A stretch of DNA of 12,002 bases from Betaproteobacteria bacterium. Lineage in GTDB: Bacteria; Pseudomonadota; Gammaproteobacteria; Burkholderiales; Usitatibacteraceae. The stretch lies in NCBI GenBank assembly GCA_025362705.1, contig JANYFH010000388.1, positions 1 through 12,002 of the forward strand. Reading direction: 5' to 3'. Under the pieces are notes generated by a model. It did no database searches. It worked only from the letters and a program-made list of their open reading frames with translations, and was not told where the DNA came from. A program made the translations under genes and the position numbers. Numbering within the stretch: position 1 is the first letter of the stretch; every line of letters begins with the position of its first letter. Below are positions 7,256 through 12,002 of this stretch, in pieces.

Positions 7256-8137
7256 CTACTTTTTGGATGCAAACAGTGCATCCAGCTTCTGCTCGTAGGT
7301 GTGATAGCCCAGATACTCGTAAAGTTCAGCGCGCGTCTGCATGGTGGGCACGGCGTTTTTCTGCGTGCCCTCGGCGCGCAGCGTCTGGTAGAAATCAAGC
7401 GCCGCCTTGTTCATCGCGCGGTAGGCACCGCAGCAATAAAGCACCATATCCACGTTCACCGACGCCAACTCGGTGGTCGTGAAAAGCGGCGTGTGGCCGA
7501 ATTCAGTGATGTTGGCCAGTATTGGCACTTTCACCGCATCCTTGAATTGTTTATACATTGGCAATGCGGTCATCGCCTCGGGAAAAATCATGTCGGCACC
7601 GGCTTCGACGTAGGCGCAGGCACGGTCGATCGCCGCGTTGATACCTTCGACCGCCAGCGCATCGGTACGCGCCATGATCACAAAATTCGGATCGGTGCGC
7701 GCGTCCACTGCGGCCTTGACGCGATCAACCATTTCTTCGAGGGTCACCACTTCTTTTCCCGGGCGATGGCCGCAGCGTTTGGTGCCGACCTGGTCCTCCA
7801 TGTGAACAGCAGCTGCACCGGTTTTCTGGAATGAACGGATGGTGCGCGCAATGTTGAAAGCGCCACCCCAGCCGGTATCGATGTCGACCATTACAGGCAG
7901 GGTGGTGACGTCGGTAATGCGACGAAGGTCAGTCAGTACATCTTCCATCGTGCTGATGCCAAGGTCAGGCATGCCGAGCGAATTGGCGGCAACGCCACCG
8001 CCGGAAATATATAGCGCCTTGTAGCCAGTCGCTTCGGCCATGCGTGCGGTGTAGGCATTGATCGCACCGACGATTTGCAGCGGCGCTTCATCTTTTAATG
8101 CTTGGCGGAAATTCGCGCCGGGGGAGGTGATGGTCAT
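7256..8137 (-). CDS. prpB: PrpB, 2-methylisocitrate lyase
   Basis: Cleaves 2-methylisocitrate to pyruvate and succinate, the last step of the methylcitrate cycle. It is a Mg-dependent TIM-barrel enzyme of the isocitrate lyase/PEP mutase superfamily. The 293 residues match the usual PrpB length. The catalytic loop KRCGHRPGK (120-128) includes the active-site C122 and is diagnostic for PrpB-type lyases rather than carboxyphosphonoenolpyruvate mutases. Metal-site acids are present in VMVDIDTGWG (D85, D87) and VHMEDQ (E114, D115). SGGGVAANSLGMPD near 45-58 is also typical. The ATG at 8137 lies 5 nt after the stop of the upstream lyase gene and has no evident Shine-Dalgarno, so translation is probably coupled. 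Confidence 0.97.
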   Translation of the reverse strand: MTITSPGANFRQALKDEAPLQIVGAINAYTARMAEATGYKALYISGGGVAANSLGMPDLGISTMEDVLTDLRRITDVTTLPVMVDIDTGWGGAFNIARTIRSFQKTGAAAVHMEDQVGTKRCGHRPGKEVVTLEEMVDRVKAAVDARTDPNFVIMARTDALAVEGINAAIDRACAYVEAGADMIFPEAMTALPMYKQFKDAVKVPILANITEFGHTPLFTTTELASVNVDMVLYCCGAYRAMNKAALDFYQTLRAEGTQKNAVPTMQTRAELYEYLGYHTYEQKLDALFASKK

Positions 8138-8142
8138 TGGGT

Positions 8143-9135
8143 TTATGAGAAGAAAGCCTGATTGGCCGAATCGATTATTTTAACGCCGGTCACTTTCGCC
8201 TTTTGCAATATTTCCCAGAAGTAGCGGTAAGTCGCGCGGTCGTGCAGTTCGCCTTTGTACTGTATTGGACCCCAGTCCGCTGCCTGAGCTGCCAGCAAGA
8301 TGTTTGCGGCATCTTCCACTTCCGATAAATCGGGCTTCATTGCGTCGACAATGGCGGTGATTTGTGTGGGGTAGATCGACCACATGCGCAAGAAACCAAA
8401 CTCATTTCGTGCACGTTTCGCGTCGGCGAAAACGACTTCGGTGTTTTTCAGATCCAGGCAAACGTTATGCGCCGGTACGACCCCATTTGCAAGTGCCGCC
8501 GCAACAACTTCGGTTTTGGCGCGCACCAGCAGGTGGTGTTCGAATTGGCCGGGCGAGCGCATCGCTGAGGCAGGAATGGCACCATGATGGCCCGACACAA
8601 AATCCATCAAGCCAAAATCCAGCACTTGCACGTTTGGAAGTGCAGCGAGGCGTTGCGCATCGCGCAAGGCACCGTGGGTTTCAACCAGAATATGAATTGG
8701 AATCTCGCGTCCGAGGCCTGCTTTTTTTGATGCTGCCGCGATGTACGCGACCATTTCTTCGCCCTCGGTGAACGCGGTGCATTTTGGAATGGTGATATAG
8801 GCCAGTACTTTGCCTGCGCCGCCAACGAGAATGTCTACGTCTTGTTTCCAAAGTCCGTGCGAGTGGTCGTGAATGCGCGCGCCAGCCATTTTGTATTTGT
8901 TGGTCTCTGACGTGAGAACACGCACGATCATTTCCGCGTGGGCTTTTTCCTGGCCCGCCGGTGCACCGTCTTCGCAATCGCAGGTAATGTCGAAAACAGG
9001 TCCGAGCTTATCCTGCAATTCCAGTGCCTTGCCGATCAGTTTTTCACTGCCAGCAAAATGTTCGCACGAAGGAATGACCGGAAACGGTTTTTCACCGACG
9101 AATAGCGCTTTGCTTGGATGGACGGGTTGACTCAT
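8143..9135 (-). CDS. CitE-type CoA-ester lyase, likely malyl-CoA/beta-methylmalyl-CoA lyase
   Basis: A 330-residue member of the HpcH/HpaI aldolase and citrate lyase beta-subunit (CitE) family: Mg-dependent TIM-barrel enzymes that make or break beta-hydroxyacyl-CoA esters. The expected active-site set is present: the acidic pair E55-D56 in CDCEDG, R87 in AGARIHD, K118 in TIPKC, and candidate Mg ligands E152 in ILVETHG and D178 in GLMDFVSG. The adjacent mesaconyl-CoA hydratase points to beta-methylmalyl-CoA (propionyl-CoA plus glyoxylate) as substrate. L-malyl-CoA or citramalyl-CoA cleavage, or a thioesterase role like that of Mcl2, remain possible. The start is well defined: GAGG (9144-9141) overlaps the upstream stop codon and sits 5 nt before the ATG. 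The gene is 7 nt after mch and 5 nt before prpB. Confidence 0.85.
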   Translation of the reverse strand: MSQPVHPSKALFVGEKPFPVIPSCEHFAGSEKLIGKALELQDKLGPVFDITCDCEDGAPAGQEKAHAEMIVRVLTSETNKYKMAGARIHDHSHGLWKQDVDILVGGAGKVLAYITIPKCTAFTEGEEMVAYIAAASKKAGLGREIPIHILVETHGALRDAQRLAALPNVQVLDFGLMDFVSGHHGAIPASAMRSPGQFEHHLLVRAKTEVVAAALANGVVPAHNVCLDLKNTEVVFADAKRARNEFGFLRMWSIYPTQITAIVDAMKPDLSEVEDAANILLAAQAADWGPIQYKGELHDRATYRYFWEILQKAKVTGVKIIDSANQAFFS

Positions 9136-9142
9136 TGTTTCC

Positions 9143-10255
9143 TCATTTGGGGCGGCGCGGCATCAGGACGGTGTAATCAAGCGACAGCACTTTGAGATGC
9201 TCTGGCGCATTGGCGAACTCTGCCGCGTTTGGATCGATATTCTTGTAGCCAATCAGTTGCAGACGCAACCCGCCAATCGCGGCATTGATCGGCCACTTCA
9301 TCATTGGTATTGTGGTTGCATAGAGTGTGTCGCCCGCGAAGGTCGGATTGTGATGTGTGCCGCTGTTGATGGCGGCAATCGACAACACGTTTTCGAGGCC
9401 GTCATAGGAAAGTGCGCGACAAACGGAAATGACGTGGCCACCGTAGACCAGGCGGCGTCCGAACCGTGAATCTTTCATGTGATGCAAATCAAAATGTACG
9501 CGCGCGGTGTTTTGGTAAAGTTTGGTGGCAAGCGTGTGATCGGATTCGTCGATGGTCATGCCTGCCGGGTGTTTGATGGGCTCGAACTGCCACGGCGTTG
9601 GCTCTGTCGGCGGCGGATGCCTGAATTCGTCGGTGTTGGTCGCAGCATAATCTTCCCAGAAGCGGGTACCGCCGGTAACAGTTGATTGCGTATTGCTGCG
9701 GGTCAGGTATGGCGGCGCGATGATTGATTCCTGTGCAACCTGAGCAACAGCGTCAACCACGCCTGCTGGTACCGAGTTCGGATTACTGGTCGCTTGTTCA
9801 CGATGCACCATCACCCAGCGAATCCACGTCAACACCATCTCGTCGCGCTGGTTGAAACAATTCGAGCGCACATACACCACGCCAGTTTTGCCGCTTGAAT
9901 TTTCCTTGAGTCCGATGATTTCGGTTTCGCTGTGAAGCGTATCGCCGATAAAAACCGCCTGCAGGAAACGGCAGTCCGCATAGCCAAGATTGGCCACCGC
10001 GTTATATGAAATATCGGCAACGGTTTTGCCGAAGGCGATATGGAAAACCAGCAAATCATCAACCGGCATTGACGCGTAACCCAGCGACTGCGCGAATGGT
10101 TCGCTGCAATGCAGCGGCAATCGTGAACCCGTCAGTGCTTGATAAAGTGCGACGTCACCCTGTGTGATGGTGCGCGGCGTGGCGTGGCGAAATTTCTGCC
10201 CGACACGGTAGTGCTCAAAGAAGTAACCAGCGGGTGGACGCGTGGTCTTCATCAT
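9143..10255 (-). CDS. mch: Mesaconyl-CoA hydratase (beta-methylmalyl-CoA dehydratase), double hot-dog MaoC family
   Basis: Predicted to interconvert beta-methylmalyl-CoA and mesaconyl-CoA. The 370-residue protein has two hot-dog halves, about 10-150 and 200-366. Several segments closely match Mch of Rhodobacter as I remember it: HATPRTITQGDVALY (24-38), FAQSLG (54-59), LLVFHIAFGKTVADIS (68-83), GKTGVVYV, IRWVMV (145-150), LYQNTARVHF (246-255), FGRRLVYGGH (265-274), LSIAAINSG (291-299) and the C-terminal DYTVLMPRR. Itaconyl-CoA hydratase is the main alternative, but that enzyme is usually shorter. Two adjacent ATGs (10255 and 10252) are possible starts; the choice changes one residue. It begins 6 nt after the upstream CitE homologue and 7 nt before the second lyase, so all three are almost certainly cotranscribed. 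Confidence 0.88.
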   Translation of the reverse strand: MMKTTRPPAGYFFEHYRVGQKFRHATPRTITQGDVALYQALTGSRLPLHCSEPFAQSLGYASMPVDDLLVFHIAFGKTVADISYNAVANLGYADCRFLQAVFIGDTLHSETEIIGLKENSSGKTGVVYVRSNCFNQRDEMVLTWIRWVMVHREQATSNPNSVPAGVVDAVAQVAQESIIAPPYLTRSNTQSTVTGGTRFWEDYAATNTDEFRHPPPTEPTPWQFEPIKHPAGMTIDESDHTLATKLYQNTARVHFDLHHMKDSRFGRRLVYGGHVISVCRALSYDGLENVLSIAAINSGTHHNPTFAGDTLYATTIPMMKWPINAAIGGLRLQLIGYKNIDPNAAEFANAPEHLKVLSLDYTVLMPRRPK

Positions 10256-10261
10256 GCTGTG

Positions 10262-11137
10262 CTACGCCACTTCCAGTTCTTTGGTCATTTCCACCAGTGT
10301 CAGCAAACGTTTGGCGGCGTTGACGTGATGATGTTCGACCAATCGACCGTTGAGCATGATCGTGCCGCGGCCTTCATGGTGAGCTTTCTCCAGTGCCGAG
10401 ATTACTTCGTGCGCGTGAGAAATGTCTGCGGGCTTTGGCGTAAATGCATCGTTGCAATAAGCGAGCTGATTCGGATGAACGAGAGATTTTCCGTCGAAGC
10501 CGAGATCGCGTGTCAGGCGGCAGGCGAGCTCAAAGGAGTGCATGTCCTTGATGTCAACACTGATACCGTCGATCACGGCGCGTTTGTACGCGCGGCCAAC
10601 GAGCAATACGTGCGACAACGAATAGTGTAGTGCCAACCGGTCGGGTGTCTTGTGGCCGTGTAATTGGGTGAGCAGATCGCTGGTTGCCATTATCATGCAG
10701 GCAATGCGGTCAGACGCTGATGCAATTTCTTCTGCACGCAACACCGCAATCGGGCTCTCGATCATCACCATGATCGGTAAATGCGAGCCGCCCGCTTTGT
10801 CGAGTGCGGAAAGTGCCTCGACCACGTCGGATTTACTTTCAATATTCGGGAACAATATTGCGTCCGCACCGACATTGGCCACCGCCTTGATGTCGTCGAT
10901 GCCCCACGGGGAATCGAGATCGTTGACGCGAATGACTTTCTCGCGACGACCGAAGCCACCTTGCAGTACGGCTTCAACAATTTGTTCGCGTGAACTTTCC
11001 TTGTTTTCCACCAGCACTGAATCGCCGAGATCAAAAATAAGCGAATCCACATTCAGTGACCGCGCCTTGTGCAGATAGCGTGGCGCGCAACCGGGAACGT
11101 AGAGCATCGAGCGGCGAGGGCGTAGATAGGGCGTCAT
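10262..11137 (-). CDS. CitE-family lyase homologue with altered active-site motifs; first operon gene
   Basis: A 291-residue CitE/HpcH-HpaI family protein, with RRSMLYVPG near the N-terminus, R70 in VIRVND, and candidate Mg ligands E127 in VMIESP and D154 in ATSDLL. GKSLVHPNQL (216-225) matches the conserved G-K-x-x-x-H-P segment. Two usually conserved positions differ: the DLED motif reads DLGD (G38), and the LPK motif reads FPN (N98). The second lyase in this operon keeps both. It may therefore be a lyase with shifted specificity, a thioesterase or a non-catalytic partner; I cannot choose from sequence. I start it at the ATG at 11137. The in-frame TTG at 11215 is part of a near-perfect -35 element, so it is not a start. 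Only a weak GGGA lies 12 nt upstream of the ATG. Confidence 0.87.
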   Translation of the reverse strand: MTPYLRPRRSMLYVPGCAPRYLHKARSLNVDSLIFDLGDSVLVENKESSREQIVEAVLQGGFGRREKVIRVNDLDSPWGIDDIKAVANVGADAILFPNIESKSDVVEALSALDKAGGSHLPIMVMIESPIAVLRAEEIASASDRIACMIMATSDLLTQLHGHKTPDRLALHYSLSHVLLVGRAYKRAVIDGISVDIKDMHSFELACRLTRDLGFDGKSLVHPNQLAYCNDAFTPKPADISHAHEVISALEKAHHEGRGTIMLNGRLVEHHHVNAAKRLLTLVEMTKELEVA

Positions 11138-11162
11138 GTTTTCGGAAAATCCCACTGTGGTC

Positions 11163-11182
11163 GCACTGCATTTGCGCAGTGC
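11163..11182. repeat. Perfect inverted repeat at the predicted transcription start of the operon
   Basis: GCACTGC (11163-11169) and GCAGTGC (11176-11182) are perfect 7-bp arms around a 6-nt centre. The predicted minus-strand transcript would begin near 11180, inside this repeat. It may be a second operator, or a 5' hairpin stabilising the mRNA. Confidence 0.5.
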
Positions 11183-11186
11183 AGCA

Positions 11187-11215
11187 ATATTATGTTGCGA
11201 CTTCTCAATTGTCAA
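11187..11215 (-). promoter_or_regulatory. Sigma70 promoter for the citE-mch-prp operon
   Basis: On the minus strand, TTGACA (11215-11210) is a perfect -35 box. A 17-nt spacer leads to TAATAT (11192-11187, 4 of 6 to consensus). The overlapping CATAAT (11194-11189) is 5 of 6 but with a 15-nt spacer. Transcription would start near 11180, about 43 nt before the ATG at 11137. This placement explains why the upstream in-frame TTG is not a start codon. Confidence 0.7.
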
Positions 11216-11236
11216 TAGACTTATATCTTATATAAG
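11209..11236 (+). promoter_or_regulatory. Sigma70 promoter for the divergent gntR gene
   Basis: TTGTCA (11209-11214, 5 of 6), a 16-nt spacer and TATAAG (11231-11236, 5 of 6) face right. Transcription would begin near 11243, about 36 nt before the gntR ATG. Its -35 box overlaps that of the minus-strand promoter, and its -10 box lies inside the palindrome at 11226-11237, which suggests autoregulation. Confidence 0.6.
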
Positions 11237-11237
11237 A
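11226..11237. promoter_or_regulatory. Candidate GntR operator, 12-bp perfect palindrome
   Basis: TCTTATATAAGA is a perfect 12-bp palindrome between the divergent genes. A partial extra copy of its half (CTTATAT at 11220-11226) directly precedes CTTATAT at 11227-11233. I recall similar CTTATATAAG sites near GntR-linked TCA-cycle genes in Betaproteobacteria, but could not verify this. It covers the gntR -10 box and lies about 11 bp upstream of the operon's -35 box, so it could repress gntR and either repress or activate the operon. Confidence 0.6.
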
Positions 11238-11278
11238 CATACAATAGGGAATCCATTTAGACGACCGTGCTAACATCC

Positions 11279-12002
11279 ATGCAAAATCAACCAGTTGCCG
11301 CTGCCACCAATATACCGATGCCAGATAATATTCCCGGCCCCAGTTTCCGTCCGCTGTATGACCAAATAAAGATCCTGCTGACGCAGAGTTTGATCGCGGG
11401 CGAGTGGAAACCCGGCGAAGCGATTCCGTCCGAGATGGAACTGGCCGCGCGCTACCAGGTGAGCCAGGGAACCGTGCGCAAGGCAATCGACGCGCTCGCG
11501 GGTGACAATATTCTGATTCGTCGCCAGGGCAAGGGCACGTTTGTCGCCACCCACACCGAGCCCAAACACCAGTATCGGTTTTTGCGCATTATTCCGGACA
11601 AGGGCAGCAAGGACAAAGTCCACCCGACGACAAATTTCATCGATGTAAAGCGCGGCAAGGCTAGTGCAGAGGTTGCGCGTGCGCTCGATCTGAAAGTTGG
11701 TGCGCCGGTGACGGCACTGCGCCGCGTGCTGGTGTTTGCAGCGACTCCCATCATCCTCGATGAAATCGTTTTGTCATCGGTGTTGTTTCCCAATCTGACG
11801 CTGGAAAAAATTAGCGAATCGCGCGGCTCCATTTACAGTTTTCTCGAGACCGGCTATGGCCAGCGCATGATCAGAGCTGAGGAGCGATTGCGGGCAATGG
11901 CAGCCGACGCGGCGGCGGCTGCCTATTTGCTGGTTGCCGAAGGCACGCCGTTGCTGTGTGTGGATCGCATCGCCTTTACCTACGGCGACAAGCCGGTGGA
12001 AT
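11279..12002 (+). CDS. GntR/HutC-family transcriptional regulator with UTRA domain (3' end beyond window)
   Basis: A DNA-binding regulator, divergent from the metabolic operon. The 241 residues seen contain a GntR winged helix at about 24-90, with the segments GEWKPGEAIPSEMELAARYQ, VSQGTVRKAIDAL and IRRQGKGTFVATH. A UTRA effector domain follows from about 98, ending in RIAFTYGDKPVE. The UTRA domain normally has only some 10-20 residues after that motif, so the gene is nearly complete. The ATG at 11279 lacks a clear Shine-Dalgarno; an in-frame ATG at 11318 (residue 14), just before the domain, is an alternative. The protein resembles the regulator that, as I recall, sits beside sdhCDAB and mdh in many Burkholderiales. 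Its ligand is unknown; a TCA or methylcitrate-cycle metabolite is a reasonable guess. Confidence 0.92.
   Translation, partial: MQNQPVAAATNIPMPDNIPGPSFRPLYDQIKILLTQSLIAGEWKPGEAIPSEMELAARYQVSQGTVRKAIDALAGDNILIRRQGKGTFVATHTEPKHQYRFLRIIPDKGSKDKVHPTTNFIDVKRGKASAEVARALDLKVGAPVTALRRVLVFAATPIILDEIVLSSVLFPNLTLEKISESRGSIYSFLETGYGQRMIRAEERLRAMAADAAAAAYLLVAEGTPLLCVDRIAFTYGDKPVE

Noticed and set aside
11452..11832. Minus-strand 126-residue frame inside the gntR gene
   Set aside because: It is fully antisense to a strongly recognisable GntR/UTRA protein and has no family signature.
1..12002. Mobile elements, CRISPR, tRNA/rRNA genes or a defence system
   Set aside because: No transposase, integrase, spaced repeats, structural RNA or defence-type proteins were seen; nearly all sequence is accounted for by metabolic genes.

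Overview
The window is a compact chromosomal metabolic locus. Nine complete genes and one partial gene lie on the minus strand, and a partial GntR-family regulator reads divergently on the plus strand at the right end. The gene set (AcnD plus PrpF with PrpB and PrpC) and the form of the GntR protein suggest a Betaproteobacterium, probably of the Burkholderiales or a related order. This is family-level recognition from the sequence; no database search was run.

Right to left, in the direction of transcription: a divergent control region (about 11138-11278) with a near-consensus sigma70 promoter in each direction and a 12-bp perfect palindrome; a CitE-type lyase homologue (10262-11137); a mesaconyl-CoA hydratase homologue (9143-10255); a second CitE-type CoA-ester lyase (8143-9135); prpB (7256-8137); prpC (5988-7154); a 78-aa unknown protein (5722-5958); acnD (3052-5658); a 2'-5' RNA ligase-like 2H phosphoesterase (2485-3042); prpF (1189-2379); and the first 328 residues of acnA (1-986), which runs off the left edge. 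Gaps among the first four genes are only 5-7 nt, and most later gaps are below about 105 nt, so most or all of this is probably one operon. acnA, after a 202-nt gap, may have its own promoter.

Functionally, prpC, acnD, prpF and prpB with aconitase form the methylcitrate cycle: propionyl-CoA plus oxaloacetate gives 2-methylcitrate, then 2-methylisocitrate, then pyruvate plus succinate. The three leading genes look like a module that interconverts propionyl-CoA plus glyoxylate, beta-methylmalyl-CoA and mesaconyl-CoA. The locus therefore appears to join two propionyl-CoA branches under one promoter. The controller is a GntR/HutC-type protein; no sigma54-dependent PrpR is visible.

The oddities most worth checking are the 2H phosphoesterase between acnD and prpF, the unrecognised 78-aa protein between prpC and acnD, active-site substitutions in the first CitE homologue, and the interleaved divergent promoters with a palindromic operator candidate. 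No mobile elements, CRISPR arrays, tRNA or rRNA genes were seen.
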